This document shows, one piece after another, positions 1 to 63,943 of a stretch of DNA of 64,000 nt. The DNA comes from Lineus longissimus (Eukaryota; Nemertea; Pilidiophora; Heteronemertea; Lineidae). The stretch spans positions 1,238,001 through 1,302,000 of the forward strand of contig NC_088319.1 in the NCBI RefSeq assembly GCF_910592395.1, given 5' to 3'. The position numbers and the translations under genes were made by a program. Under the pieces are notes generated by a model. The model did no database searches. It was not told the DNA's origin and saw only the letters and a list, made by a program, of their open reading frames with translations. The stretch's first letter is position 1, and the number at the start of each line of letters is the position of its first letter.

Positions 1-35
1 TACTTTTGCGCATTGAGGTAAAGAAAATTACCTAC

Positions 36-50705
<50,670 letters not shown>

Positions 50706-50912
50706 CTACAAGGAGAAAGCAGAAAGATTTTCAATAAACGGAGAGGTCAGGATGTAAATAATGTAATGTAAATAATGTCTTATATAGCACATGTTCCAAG
50801 TAAGGTCCTGCTCACAAGCGCTTTTTCACAAATAACACTCTTGAAAGAGCAGGGTCTTCAGCCCTGTCTTAAAACCGGCAATTGAATCGCATTCACGTGG
50901 TGAACAGTCAAG

Positions 50913-51312
50913 ACAGTTCCACAGTCTACTGGCCTGGACAGTTCCACAGTCTACTGGCCAGGACGGTTCCACAGTCTACCGTCCTGGACGGTTCCACAGT
51001 CTACCGGCCTGGACGGTTCCACAGTCTACCGGCCTGGACAGTTCCACAGTCTACCGTCCTGGACAGTTCCACAGTCTACTGGCCTGGACAGTTCCACAGT
51101 CTACTGGCCTGGACAGTTCCACAGTCTACTGGCCTGGACAGTTCCACAGTCTACTGGCCTGGACAGTTCCACAGTCTACTGGCCTGGACAGTTCCACAGT
51201 CTACTGGCCTGGACAGTTCCACAGTCTACTGGCCTGGACAGTTCCACAGTCTACTGCCCTGGACAGTTCCACAGTCTACTGGCCTGGACAGTTCCGAAGT
51301 CTACTGGCCTGA
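50913..51312. repeat. 25-bp minisatellite, 16 copies
   Basis: Unit CAGTTCCACAGTCTACTGGC plus CTGGA. A 167-codon plus-strand frame through it is an artefact of a stop-free repeat. Confidence 0.96.
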
Positions 51313-51711
51313 ACCAGGATGTTCTGTAGGGGGCCATGATAGACTGAAAAATTTACAAGAATCAGGGCACAGGCAAAAGTTGTGAATCTATGATGAAGAC
51401 AGTTAATCATCATAGTTTCCATTATCCCCCACCATAGATTCGTTTATAGCGAATTTCCATCATCGAAGATAGAACAACATCATTGTATAACATCATAATT
51501 CAATGATGAAATCCATTATAGATGATGATGAATGGAGGAAAATCATCGTAGATTCCATCATGGAGAATTTACATCATAGGATCTATGATGGAAAACATTG
51601 CTGTATCCACCATGGGGACATCAGAGGGTCTATAATCAAATCCATTATAGAAGTTATGATGGGCTATTATAGAGTCTATAACATTGGTAAATTCATCCTC
51701 ATTTTCATTCA
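51313..51711. repeat. Degenerate ATCTATGATGG-rich stretch
   Basis: Many imperfect CATCATAGATTCCATCATGG-type words in both orientations, with no fixed period. Similar in vocabulary to 4340-4960. Confidence 0.55.
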
Positions 51712-52327
51712 GAACCGGTCTTAGTTCAGTGAAACTTAAGTTTTTGAGCCTGAAAGAACCAGTCTTAGCTCAGTGAAACTTAAGTATTTGAGTCTGAAAG
51801 AACCGGTCTTAGATCAGTGAAACTTAAGTATTTGAGCCTGAAAGAACCGGTCTTTGATCAGTGAAACTTAAGTATTTGAGCCTGAAAGAACCGGTCTTAA
51901 ATCAGTGAAACTTAAGTATTTGAGCCTGAAAGAACCGGTCTTAGATCAGTGAAACTTAAGTATTTGAGCCTGAAAGAACCGGTCTTAGGTCAGTGAAACT
52001 TAAGTATTTGAGCCTGAAAGAACCGGTCTTAGATCAGTGAAACTTAAGTATTTGAGCCTGAAAGAACCGGTCTTAGATCAGTGAAACTTAAGTATTTGAG
52101 CCTGAAAGAACCGGTCTTAGATCAGTGAAATTTAAGTATTTGAGCCTAAAAGAACCGGTCTTAGGTCAGTGAAATTTAAGTATTTGAGCCTAAAAGAACC
52201 GGTCTTAGATCAGTGAAACTTAAGTATTTGAGTCTGAAAGAACCGGTCTTAGATCAGTGAAACTTAAGTATTTGAGCCTGAAAGAACCGGTCTTAGATCA
52301 GTGAAATTAAAGTAATTGAGCGTGAAG
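51712..52327. repeat. 44-bp minisatellite, 14 copies
   Basis: Unit GAACCGGTCTTAGATCAGTG plus AAACTTAAGTATTTGAGCCTGAAA. Confidence 0.97.
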
Positions 52328-52656
52328 TTTATCAAAGTGTGTCAAGATATGTCCTCGACGTCCCCAGCCGCCAGCACTCCAGACTACCCGGATTCCGACG
52401 TGCCACACAACAGGTACACTCCTGTAATATGAAATTCGTGTTAACGTATCTTTTTACATTAAAACTTTTAAAGAGGGGTCACCTGGACAAGGTATTTCTA
52501 TCATTGCCAATGATTAAAACCGTCTTATCTCCAACGGAAATCAGGTCACTACAGGTCATTTCTTTGCTTAAAGTGAACCCCCAGTAGCAATTATAGCCAG
52601 TTATGTTACAGGTCATTTTAAGGTCGTCATTAAATCGTCCCAATTGAATTCTTGCT
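52328..52656. other. GC-rich island between two minisatellites
   Basis: About 75 bp (52345-52420) is GC-rich and framed by possible splice sites on either strand: AAG|..CAACAG|GTACAC on plus, TATTACAG|.. on minus. On the minus strand it could be an upstream perlecan exon, but no frame joins convincingly to the Ser-Gly exon. Confidence 0.25.
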
Positions 52657-52951
52657 GAACACTGGTCATATAGGTACACTGGTCATATAGGTACACTGGT
52701 CATATAGGTACACTGGTCATATAGGTACACTGGTCATATAGGTACACTGGTCATATAGGTACACTGGTCATATAGGTACACTGGTCATACAGGTACACTG
52801 GTCATATAGGTACACTGGTCATATAGGTACACTGGTCATATAGGTACACTGGTCATATAGGTACACTGGTCATATAGGTACACTGGTCATATAGGTACAC
52901 TGGTCATATAGGTACACTGGTCATATAGGTACACTGGTCATACAGGTACAT
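52657..52951. repeat. 17-bp minisatellite, about 17 copies
   Basis: Unit TACACTGGTCATATAGG, nearly invariant (two CATACAGG variants). Confidence 0.97.
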
Positions 52952-53584
52952 TGATGAGAGGGATAGGTATTAGCAATCATATCTTATTCATCTCACAACC
53001 TTGGAGAAGCACGTCACAAGAATACATTGCTATACAGGCGGGAAGACCAGTCCAATGGTCACAGTCTTTCTCATTTCGGATGGGCAAAGGCACATTTTAA
53101 TGTCGCAGGTCGAACGCAGAAGATGAAGAAGAATACTCCCGAGGCCGGGCCATTGTCCCCCAATCAAAATCTTGACACGAATATGATTCAAGTTCTTCAC
53201 GTCCACACAGTTGTTTTGATCGGACATCGATGGCCATGCGTCGGGTATGAATTCGGTTCATCACCCCACTCTATTATTTCCCAATCATCTATTGACATTT
53301 CACTTGTCCCCAATTGTATCTGAAGCGGTGTCAAGTGGCAATTCCGAGGAGACACACCGAGATACCACGGTAGCCTCTCTGTCTTGATCATTTGATAGGC
53401 AGGTCGGTAAATACATAAAACATTGATTAGGCATGTTTGACATTCCTACTTAGAAGTATTGCTGTCATTCAAAAACTAATCAAAACATTGAAACCTATCA
53501 ATACACTGTCCCTTTAAATTTAAAGTTCATTTGGGTTTAGATTATAAGACATTAGGGCCTGACGAATCATGGGCTGACTCAATC

Positions 53585-53847
53585 AGCTGAAGACAGAAGC
53601 CCCTGGCTGCTGTACCCATGGCATTACATGCTGAAGACAGAAACCCCTGGCTGATGTACCCATGGCATTACATGCTGAAGGCAGAAACCCCTCGCTGTTG
53701 TACCCATGGCATTACATGCTGAAGACAGAAACCCCTCGCTGTTGTACCCATGGCATTACATGCTGAAGACAGAAACCCTTCGGTGCTGTACCCATGGCAT
53801 TACATGCTGAAGATAGAAACCTCTGGCTGTTGTACCCATGGCATTAT
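53585..53847. repeat. 44-bp minisatellite, 6 copies
   Basis: Unit TGCTGAAGACAGAAACCCCT plus CGCTGTTGTACCCATGGCATTACA; unrelated in sequence to the 44-bp array at 51712. Confidence 0.95.
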
Positions 53848-54429
53848 CTGACCGAAACACGCGGTAATCACAAAGAAATGAAGAAGAGGAAGAAGACGGT
53901 CTAGCTGTCTGCCGCGATTGCAAAAAATGAGTAGTAAAAATATTGTAACAAAAGCTATCGATGACAAAAAGACATCATATTCAAATAGACCACAAAAGGC
54001 CACAGTAACCGTGGACTGATTTAGGACTTCTTAGTAGACTCCTCTTGCTGATGTATAGGTAGACATCCTGAACTATTAGGACAAGCTTTTTACAGACTAA
54101 TTCAATAAACCAGGTCAGAAGGAACCAATTGTCCAATTTTCGATATGACATCCGTTTTGGAGACTTCCAGGTATGTTTTCATTGTTGGTGCAGGAAAGTG
54201 GGCCCACTCTCATGAATCAAGATGGGCTTTCTATGTACTCTGTCAAAGGTTTTTTACTCTCAAGAACAGAGATAATCAAGAACAGATATATCAAGTCGCC
54301 TCATTCTGCGGTGCACTATGAGGCTTTAACTCTTTCTTGACAGATTTTCAAGCTATCTGTATAAATCTGACAAGTGAAAAATGTCGAAATTGTTCGAAAT
54401 GTTCGGATTGTCAGAACATAGTAACATGA

Positions 54430-54950
54430 CATTCCTTTGAAAGCCCTTGATGAGTGCATTCTAATGGTACCATTTGACATTTACATTTGCTTGTAAGCTT
54501 ATCAATGAGCTCTTTGTGATGGTACATGTACCATTATAAACATACTGACCTGACCACTCATTGGAAAGCCCTTGATGAGCACATTCTAATGGTACCATTT
54601 GTAAACCTGTTTGATATCGACAATTGCTGGTAAGCTTATCAATGAGCTCTTTATGATGGTACATGTACCATTATAAACATATTGAACTGACCACTCATTG
54701 GAAAGCCCTTGATGAGCATATTCTAATGGTACCATTTGTAAACCTGTTTGATATCGACAATTGCTGGTAAGCTTATCAATGAGCTCTTTGTGATGGAACA
54801 TGTACCATTATAAACATATTGAACTGACCACTCATTGGAAAGCTCTTGATGAGCACATTCTAATGGTACCATTTGTAAAACTATTGACATGACCATTTGT
54901 TGGAAAGCGCTTGATAAGCATTCTCTGTGGTACCATAACCCATTGAAATT
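54430..54950. repeat. 137-bp tandem repeat, inverted relative of the 65-bp satellite
   Basis: Period 137 bp, made of two diverged half-units of about 68 bp. Half-unit words such as GACCACTCATTGGAAAGC and ACCATTTGTAAA are the reverse complement of words in the 471-1260 satellite. Confidence 0.88.
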
Positions 54951-55417
54951 AAGCACTCTCTGTTGGTGTCAAGATTGAAAATTATGTTGAAATTATACAA
55001 AAGAAATGATATCTTGGTACAACAAATTAGCATTCAAAAGCATCAAGCATTCATAGTGGCATACAAACGTATTTTGCTTACTCTGAAAAATTGTATTCAT
55101 ACAATTTATCAACAATGTATGTTTCTTTTCCCCACAATCAATTTGGGCCACCATCAGAAGCAAAGAAATGATGCATGTTTTTCCACAACACACTCATCAA
55201 GGCCACGCCAACTCGTTTCCTTTTTTACTTCCTCACTGGTAAATTATCCCAGCAGAGATGATCTTTAAGGACAAATGAAATTGATTCTCCAACCAAGTTT
55301 GAAGGTGAACAAAATTACTCTTCAACAAGAGGCCCAAGGGCCTGGCACTCAGCTGACAAAGACATTTTCATCAGGAAGACACAAGACACATTCCTAAACT
55401 AATCAAACAAATATAAT

Positions 55418-55565
55418 GAGAGCTTTATACTGTGCAACAGTCTCAAAGTGCTCTGAGAGCTTTATATTGTGCAACTGTCTCAAAGCGCTCTGAGAGCTTT
55501 ATATTGTGCAACAGTCTCAAAGCACTCTGAGAGCTTTATACTGTGCAACAGTCTCAAAGCGCTTT
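55418..55565. repeat. 37-bp minisatellite, 4 copies
   Basis: Unit GAGAGCTTTATACTGTGCAA plus CAGTCTCAAAGCGCTCT. Confidence 0.94.
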
Positions 55566-56335
55566 AGACTCATTCCCAAGCCTAATCTGAATTGGACCTA
55601 ACTGTCTTAGAAATTGACAAATGAACTTAACTCTGGGTCTGAGGGAAGAAACTTAATTTTAACGACTTTATTTACAGCTGAAATAATGATAACAGCAATT
55701 ATGTGTACAGACCTCGGCAAATTGATAAAACATATGAAAAACATACTTATCAGTGCACTGATGCAATTTATTTGATTGAGGTTCTTTAGTTTATCGTAAC
55801 AACACGTTTATGAGTTAACCTTCGCCAACGAAAACAGGCGAGTGTTTTCCAAGACATTCCCAATGAGATCACTTTACGTGCAAGTGTTTAATTAGGCCTC
55901 AGAGCTGCAGTACACAATCACATCATACACCTAAACAATATTGTGTTGATCGCGAATCTCACAGAGCAGTGCCCGCCAGTTCATGTATTACAGTTGTACT
56001 TGATAGGCTACTATAAGATTTGACATTTTGTATGGTCCATGAATGATTTTGGATGCCGACATTAGGCCTGATAGGCAAATGTTTGTCATTTTGCTGTGAA
56101 ATAAGTCTGAAAATAGATAGGCCTATTTTGAGTTAGGGATACCAGTGACAAAATGGTTCAAGCACCTGGTCACATAAATACCATCCCAGTTGTCAAAGGT
56201 TTATCCCTAAGACAGATTGGCACTATTTCATCTAAGTGACCTTGAGCAAGGCACTTACAGACAGGTATTCCCTGCCGACTCATCCAGGTGACCTTCTCAG
56301 CATAGTACCATAATGCATTGGCTGATGCACTATAG

Positions 56336-56695
56336 CTGCGCTTACACCACGAAATATTGGTGGACCAATTGCACGTACACCACCACATTGCCGCGACAAA
56401 TTGGTTCGGCAATCCATTGCCGATACAAATTGCCGGGCGAATTCGCCCGGCTTGTTAAAAGCTCAGCTTTGTCGTGGTGTACGCGCAAATGGATCAGCAA
56501 TTAGCTAGTTAGATGGTTCGGTGACAGGCGGCGCTTTCGAAATGGCGCTTTCTGCTTATTGTTTGCGCGCCATCTGTTGCCGGATTTTATAACTAGCTGC
56601 AGCGCTGGTGTACGCGCTTGGTGGATTTTCGATGGTGCGGCATTGGTTCGCGAACCAAGATTGGTGGTCCATTTTCAGGTGGTGTACGTGCGGCT
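56336..56695. mobile_element. Composite palindromic MITE, copy B
   Basis: Same family, about 360 bp. It lacks the TTTGTCCCATCAAGCTTGAT piece present in copy C. Confidence 0.82.
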
Positions 56696-57404
56696 TATGA
56701 GTATGAGAACCTTCACCCGAGGTGCAGAGGATATGACAGGGGATATCTCTTAAGCCACCTTTAGGTGTCTGGAGTAACTTGGGTAACAATATGAAGAGCT
56801 TTGAGCAATTGATACCAAATTGGATTTAGCGCTATAGAAATCTCATTTACCATATATACTATTTACGAAAAGAACATTAAGGGGTTAACAGTAGTTTTCA
56901 GAGGCCCGGGCAATGCTGTCTTACACTGCCACATAGCAATGTCAATTTGAGGGCACCTAGTCACAACTTAATAAAGTAACTCGTTCTTCAATATTGAAGT
57001 GGCCTAAATTCCTTCAGGATTCTCAACAGTACTAGAGGCATTTAGTAGGCCAAAGTATCCCCAACAATGGCATTCAAAAGCATAATGGTAGGTTTACCTT
57101 TAAACATGTACTGCAAACATTAATAATCACTTTTAAGGCATTATAAGGCATCAAGGCATGTAAATTATAAAGGACTATTTGAGAAGATATTTTAAAATCT
57201 GGACATGCATGTGGAAGTCTATCAATTGATATTTTCATGTTTTAACTCTGACCTGAGGACGCTTCCGTTAAGATCGCTAGAATGGTACATGCGATGTTTC
57301 AAAGGAAGTCAGCCGCCTCAATGTTTTTCCCCCTCAACCCCCTCAAGGCTGAATTTGACTAGAAATGGCAAGCCTGTTTCTCAACATTTCTACTCACAAG
57401 CTTT

Positions 57405-57728
57405 CAGAATTCAGAATTTTGAACTTGTGAAAAAATTCAACTCTGAAGGATGAAAATATTTCTAAGTCTAAATATTTTTTTCACTTGTTTTTTTTCTGCT
57501 CAAAATGAAGAAACATCATCAGCCCCAAAAATATTTTGGCTTTGAAAATTTCTCAGAATTTTGAACTTATGGAAAAATTCAAATCAGAAGGAAGAATAAC
57601 TTCAACAATTTCGGCGGTAAAACCTAATCATGCAATTTATCCCCAGATTTTCAACTTCACTAACCCGACCGCCCCGGTAACGCGACCATTCAACCTCGGT
57701 CCCATGAGTGGTCGTGTTCCACTGTGTA
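57405..57728. mobile_element. Short copy of the AT-rich element
   Basis: About 1.5 AT-rich units, then the AAACCTAATCATGC right part, ending GTTCCACTGTG. Confidence 0.76.
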
Positions 57729-59633
57729 CTACTTTGGCCTTGAGTCAAGCAAATATCATGAATTATACTGAAATCTTATTGACTTTACAGCTTTCTTCCA
57801 TTTGTTTACACTCAATGAATCATTAGCTTTGTATTTATTCAACAAGTGTGAAAGTTAATGACTTTTAGGTCTTAAAGTCTTTAGACAAGCTTGATATTCG
57901 CTTCGCAAGTTGAGGCTAAATGGCAAGGGCTTAGTTTCGTATACCCCTGTTTAGCCATAGGCCCTTGGGTTCTACAAGATTATGATTAACTAGCTATGGG
58001 ATTTCTGAATAAGTCTACTGAGTACATATGCACATAATTAATGTCTCCTAATACTGTAGAAAAAAATCACCAACATAAAAACTACTATAAAATCATTGTT
58101 TTTTATGTCCATATAAAAGCCTATATTATATGCCTACGTGGAAAATGGTCCACATCCCAAACAGTAGCTACCTGAACTCTAAAATTCTAAATACTGAGAG
58201 AAGAGCCCATAAGCTTTCGAATTTTTAACATCATCCTAAAGGCAGCCTCCATTCTCTAAACATACTAGAGGTGTGGGGGTCGACTGCTCAGCTGATACAC
58301 TTGAAATCTCTGTGGCAGTCTCCATCTTTTACTTAGAAAGGGACCAAATCTTTTAGTCTCACTTGACTCTTGCAGTTTTGGATCCCTTGATTTGGTTCTG
58401 AAGAGGCATAACCTTGAGTCCGAGAATCCCGGCTGGTACAACCGAAGAAAGAAACTCCATGTTCTTACCCAGGACTAAGACTCAGACTCTGGTATGATAG
58501 CCAGCAGGGTCAACCCCTGGGCTTAGTGGCCTCTCTAAATTGTCTCTACATTGAGAGAGTTGCCAGCTGTCTTGAGAAACCAGTTCACCATTTTCACCAG
58601 TCAATTACAATCTTTCTCAGTCACGTCAACTAATTACTCATGATTTTGAAGTAATCAATCAGCCCTTGTGCTATCCAAAAGCAGAATGCGTTTATATATC
58701 ATGAGAGGTTATTAGTATCAAAAGGGGTTAATATCCTGATAGACTATCAAAAATTGACCATTGTTAAAATCCTGACTTGATCGTTTTAAATGTCTATAAC
58801 AGTCAATTAACAATCACTCTCAAGTCGGGTCAAAGATTAATGTCTTCCAAGGCTCCAGACATACTTTCCAGTGGCTTTTGTAAATAGACTCAATAATATC
58901 CACCTACTTCATTAACCCTCCGATGATTAGGCAAATTATTCGTCAACATGTCAATCAGGACACTTTCCATCAGAAACTTCACACAAAATTCAGTAAGATG
59001 TTGTACAACTTTATTATAACCTTGATACAGATATAGTCCCAACGTCGTCAAAAACCTGCTGGCAGTACACTTGGTGTACCCAATTGGTGCCTAACCACAG
59101 TGGCATGCAAAAATGCTCATCCTGCCTTGGAGGAGGAATAACCCTCTTGTGAAAATCACCTCCAAGTGCAAGATGAAGAAAACATCCCTCAACACAAACT
59201 TTCAGAAATATTCACGGCCATTTTATTTTGCAGTTTCGTGAAATCGCAAATTGATTTACCTCTAATTTAGAGTTTCTACAACCCAGCTAGAGTTGTTTTC
59301 ATTAGATTTTTAGCGGCCATATATGTGAACACCAAATAAAAGGCACGCAAACACTTCCAGATTTACAGTTGCATGGGCTGTATTCTTGACAAACAGGGCA
59401 GACATTCCACTCTGAAGTGGCCATGAAGGGCCTACTTCACTTCACAAATGGCCCTTAAAACTCATAGCCCCAGGGAAATTGGAAATGATAATGGTGTGGG
59501 GGAGTGCCCCTAATAGACTCACCTCGGGCAGGAAAACATGGACTCAAACAGATGAGAACAAAAATGGTGCCAAGTGCACTTTTTTTTCCCGAAAATAAGT
59601 TATGCCCACATTTACAGGGTTTAAACAGTATTT

Positions 59634-59966
59634 TAAAGTGATACTATGATGTGATTTAAAACTTTGCGGAAATACGTCCGTTTTTAATTGTTGATCACAA
59701 ATGTAAAGCTCAAATTTTCCATTTTTGATTAGATTTGTTATAAAATTGCTGAATGTAAACCACCGCGACCGCGAAAATGTTTATGTTGTGACGTCATCAA
59801 CGAAAACGACATCAAGCGAGCCATCCGGGCAGGATTAAACCATCAATTTCTAGAAAATGTGCATTTCGATTCGAAAACCTTACCGATTTATGAGAAAGTG
59901 ACGTAGTCATTTGTCAAAAACAGCTAAAACATTGTATGGTGAAATTTCACACGAGTTACCCTTTAA
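59634..59966. mobile_element. AAGTGATACTATGATG element, copy 2
   Basis: TTAAAGTGATACTATGATG to CACGAGTTACCCTTTAA, same orientation as 39005-39345, over 95% identical by eye. Confidence 0.84.
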
Positions 59967-61145
59967 GTATGAGTAAGAAATCAAACTTCATATAAGGGCC
60001 ATTACAAGGAAGGAAGTTGTTAAAAACAAGTTTGATCTGGCGTTAACTTGACTTGGTGAAGTCTAAGGGAGTAAGGGATGACCATAGGTAATGTTGGCTG
60101 GAACTTGAAATCCAAAAGTAATTAAAACTCCTTCAAAATGAAGTTTTTTCCCATTTAAAACCTGGGAGGCTGTTCTCTGAAAAACAAAGAACAGATTCCA
60201 CACTTGAAATTGACATTCACTCCGTTCGGAAAAAGGTCTGATTGCTTTTTGATTTCAAGTTCTAGCTAAAATCATGGTGCCTGTGGTTAACCCTTCACTT
60301 AGATAAGGACAGATTGCCAGCTTTAGAAACACATTCTAACATGCTGCTTCCACATGTCTCACCAACACAAAATCCCATCCAGGATACAAACCCACCAAAG
60401 AGGAAACGACTCAAAATAGTGGTTCTATATTTTTACAAGAGCCATTGTTGGGACAAATCAGAGGTGATGCACGAAAGAAAATAATGTCTTTTTTCATTTC
60501 CGTTTTGTTATTTGTATAAACAGGAACTTAATGTGATAAACATACTGCTTGTCAGCAAAAACGAATCAGTCAACAGAACTGAAGTCTGTCTTTAAATGCA
60601 GAGGTTAAGGTCAACTTCTTAATGAGATTCTACCACACAAATTTGATGACTCTTTTTGGATGCTTTCTAGGCCATAAGCAGGGTGGGCTACTTTGCATTC
60701 CAAATTGCTGCACACACAGGTCATCAACATGCTCCTCCCCTTGCATGTGAGGTGATGTGTGTAATCTATTTAAACCTCATTTTGAATGTTGTTACAAGCT
60801 CAAGTTCATTAGTGTTTAATCTGATTGAGGTCCACCTACAGATATTGATGAAGCCAACGAAAAGGATATTCTGGTGAATGGAAGACTAACAAGTATTGCG
60901 CCTTACCTTTCCAAGCAAGTTGAAACTTGAAATGAACCTTAAGAAATTCCTCAATTCTGGACATGGGTATTATCGTTGTTATATGATCTTGGAGCTGGAC
61001 AGGACATGTCACAGGTCATATGAGATGTCTGGATAACTCCAGGGGGTGTGGATAGGTTTAACCTCAGGGGCAAACCAACAGTTCACACAACAGGGAATGG
61101 GTCAACTGAGGTTGAAGGTATACACTCTTATAAGACTTAATGAAA

Positions 61146-61382
61146 TGGTCATGGCCAATGTGCTCACCTCTAAACTGCAAACAAGCAATTTTTGTCGCTG
61201 CAATTCATGACAGAGGGTATCAAGATCAGTTAATTTGGGGTTGACTATCGCTATGATTCTGGTATGGTCATGGCCAATGTGCTCACCTCTAAACTGCAAA
61301 CAAGCAATTTTTGTCGCTGCAATTCATGACAGAGGGTATCAAGATCAGTTCATTTGGGGTTGACTATCGCTATGATTCCTGT
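61146..61382. repeat. 118-bp direct repeat, two copies
   Basis: ATGGTCATGGCCAATGTGCT repeats at 61146 and 61264 with almost no differences. Confidence 0.92.
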
Positions 61383-61644
61383 ACCTTCAGTCGAGAAACC
61401 TGTGATCTACTCAGCAAATCATTGAGTAGCCTGTGTTGACAGTTCTGTAACCAGTCTTTTCCAGACTACAGGTGCTAGGAGTCAAAATAACCACTCCAGT
61501 GCACCACTGGAGCTGTCATTCCCCAAAAACCTTGGTTGCTGCCTAAGAAATACAAATTTCAACCATGGTGTTGTGTAGGCTGATATATAGGTACCATAAA
61601 TGCCAGGTTTTAGGGAATTTGCTTGGATATTGACTGGTCAATAG

Positions 61645-62034
61645 TTGCGCGTACACCACGAAATATTGGTGGACCAATTGTACGTACACCACCACATTGC
61701 CACGACAAATTAGTTCGGCAATCTATTGCCGATACAAATTGCCGGGCGAATTTGTCCCATCAAGCTTGATGGTCCAAATTCGCCCGGCTTGTTAAAAGCT
61801 CGGCTTTGTCGTGGTGTAGGGGCAAATGGATCGGCAATTAGCTAGTTAGATGGTTCGGCAACAGGCGGCGCTTTCGAAATGGTGCTTTCTGCTTATTGTT
61901 TGCGCGCCATCTGTTGCCGGATTTTATAACTAGCTGCAGCGCTGGTGTACGCGCTTGGTGGATTTTCGATGGTGCGGCATTGGTTCGCGAACCAAGATTG
62001 GTGGTCCATTTTCAGGTGGTGTACGTGCGGCTTA
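61645..62034. mobile_element. Composite palindromic MITE, copy C
   Basis: Fullest copy, about 390 bp, from GCGCGTACACCACG to GGTGGTGTACGTGC; very similar to copy B. Confidence 0.83.
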
Positions 62035-62289
62035 TGTCAGTATTTATTTCAATTTACATGGGGAGCCGTAAAAAACTAGCAGCACTGAGCCTAAAATGTG
62101 TGTTTGATATCAAACCAGGCTGTGAAAGGAAAGGTCACTTAGAACCTGTCAGAGGAATTCTAAAAACTGTTCTTTAGGCTCAAGTAGTGTTTATCGTGAA
62201 TGGAGAGAGCGACCCAGACACATAAAAGAAACTCCGACAAAAAAGTAAAAGAGTTCTATTGAGGACAACTAGGTACAGAGTGTTAAATG

Positions 62290-62468
62290 TACAGTAGAAC
62301 CTCTCTATTAAGGACACCCTTGGGACTGACAAGTGCTGTCCTTCATAGAGAGGTGTCCCGATTTAGGGGTCAAATTGAATGGACACCACCATTTCGGGAC
62401 CAAAACTAGTGTCCTTGATAGAGGTTGTCCTTAATAGAGAGGTGTCCGCTAAGGGAGGTTCCACTGTA
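62290..62468. mobile_element. TACAGTGGAACC element, inverted copy
   Basis: Runs from TACAGTAGAACCTCTC to GGTTCCACTGTA, opposite in orientation to the others. TA at both ends. Confidence 0.85.
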
Positions 62469-62649
62469 CTACGACATTCTTGGCCCTAAATAGTGGGTAG
62501 ACAGGCCAAGTCATCTGAACTGATGTAAACAAGCAGAGCTAAAAACCATTTCAATCAGATCCATTCGCACTCAATAGTTTGGTTCAAGATGTTCAGAAAT
62601 GTGGCCTATCGCTCTCATTTTCACAATTGCTCTCAGCCTTTCACCTAAC

Positions 62650-62830
62650 TACAGCAGAACCTCTCTTAGCCGACACCTCTCTATAAAGGACAACCTCTCT
62701 ATCAAGGACACCAGTTTTGGTTCCAAATTTGTTGTTTCCATTCAATTTGACCTCTCTAATCAGGACACCTCTCTATTAAGGACAGCACCTGCAGTCCTGA
62801 GGGTGTCCTTATTAGAGAGGTTCTACTGTA
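62650..62830. mobile_element. TACAGTGGAACC element, further copy
   Basis: Runs from TACAGCAGAACCTCTC to GAGGTTCTACTGTA, 180 bp after the inverted copy. The two could pair as a large hairpin. Confidence 0.85.
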
Positions 62831-63121
62831 CATCAAATTGATTGTTACATCATGTCCCAGCTATTTAATACATTAAAAAGTTCATTCTAACCACAACTGC
62901 TCCAGAAAATGATGACATGAGCCCCTATTCAAAATGCATGTCACACATGGCACATCATGATGAACAACTTGCAACAGAGCATCTGAAGTTTTCTCTAAAA
63001 AGATGTGCAGCAAAATGTCCTGTGCTGGAACATTTTAGAAGCTCTGCAAAGTTCATCTTGACTGCCCAAGGCTTGACCAGCCATACTATGCACAGTCCAA
63101 GGAGCAACATGGCCAAGCCTT

Positions 63122-63550
63122 GCTGAGACAAGACCACCATTGATTTTTTAAGCCTTTTAGCAGTTTGTCAATGTTTGACCGCGACGCATCAGATACTGCG
63201 TGGGGTTGTGAATCTGAAATTTTGATATTATGATATTCCGGACAGTCGGGCAAGTAAATGGTGAAAAATAAACTGGTAGTTGACCACGGAAATTTTTTGG
63301 TAATCGACAAATTAGACAGACATTGATATTTCCACTCTTTTCAGCCAACTGGCAGAAAAATCTCAAAACACGCCCCCTATTACCAAATCAGAAAAATTCG
63401 AAATTAATTTTTTCATCACATAATTTCTTTATACCTGTAGACTTGCCACAACAAATATTTTTACAATACCTCTCTAAATATGTACTTGAGAGTTAAAAAC
63501 AGGCACTCGTCTAATTGATAGGGCTTGACCCTCCAACCTATGAATATTCA
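63122..63550. mobile_element. Same family as 49324-49781, inverted, one end lost
   Basis: Begins GCTGAGACAAGACCAC and matches the reverse complement of 49324-49781. The match ends at TGAATATTCA (63550), before the second inverted end. Confidence 0.83.
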
Positions 63551-63613
63551 ATAGTTAACTGATGTATTTAAATGATCTCATTAACTCAAATCGTTTTTCG
63601 TTATGCCATAGAA

Positions 63614-63886
63614 TAGGGAAAAATCAACTCCCTTGCACGTGACTTGTATTTCGATTTCCTGGCAAGGTATGTTGCCGCCGGTTCGTTGGTCAAAGGTACG
63701 CTGGTCAACAACAGCGTTGCGGCGGGGTTTTCCCCGGTTTTGGCCTCGTTTTCGAGGGCGAGGCCGGGATTCTCCGCATTTAGCGACGGTGGTGTTGACT
63801 CGCTAAGGACACTCCTCTTTGACCCGAACTTTGGCAATAGGCATGGCCGGGAGATGGAAATGGTCAAGCACCTTACGCGATTTTAA
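63614..63886 (+). CDS. Short GC-rich open frame of unknown origin, possible retroelement ORF end
   Basis: After a stop at 63614 a plus-strand frame stays open for about 90 codons to TAA at 63884-63886: LARDLYFDFLARYVAAGSLV, later SLRTLLFDPNFGNRHGRE. The sequence is markedly richer in GC than its surroundings. About 70 bp after the stop comes a palindrome CTCCCATATGGGAG, then GGTTAATAAATAATAATAATA. A 3' coding end plus a simple TAA tail suggests a truncated non-LTR retroelement. I recognise no domain; an 88-codon frame is also open on the minus strand. Confidence 0.35.
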
Positions 63887-63943
63887 CTTGTTAATAATGA
63901 CTGTGTGATACTGTGATATTATATACTTATATGTTTTGTACTC

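Noticed and set aside
50882-51385. 167-codon plus-strand frame
   Set aside because: Artefact of the 25-bp minisatellite; no splice or start context.
53800-54003. Hydrophobic minus-strand frame (AFVTIFLLLIF) as a signal-peptide exon
   Set aside because: No ATG start in frame (begins at GTG), no donor in phase 0, and it overlaps the edge of a minisatellite.
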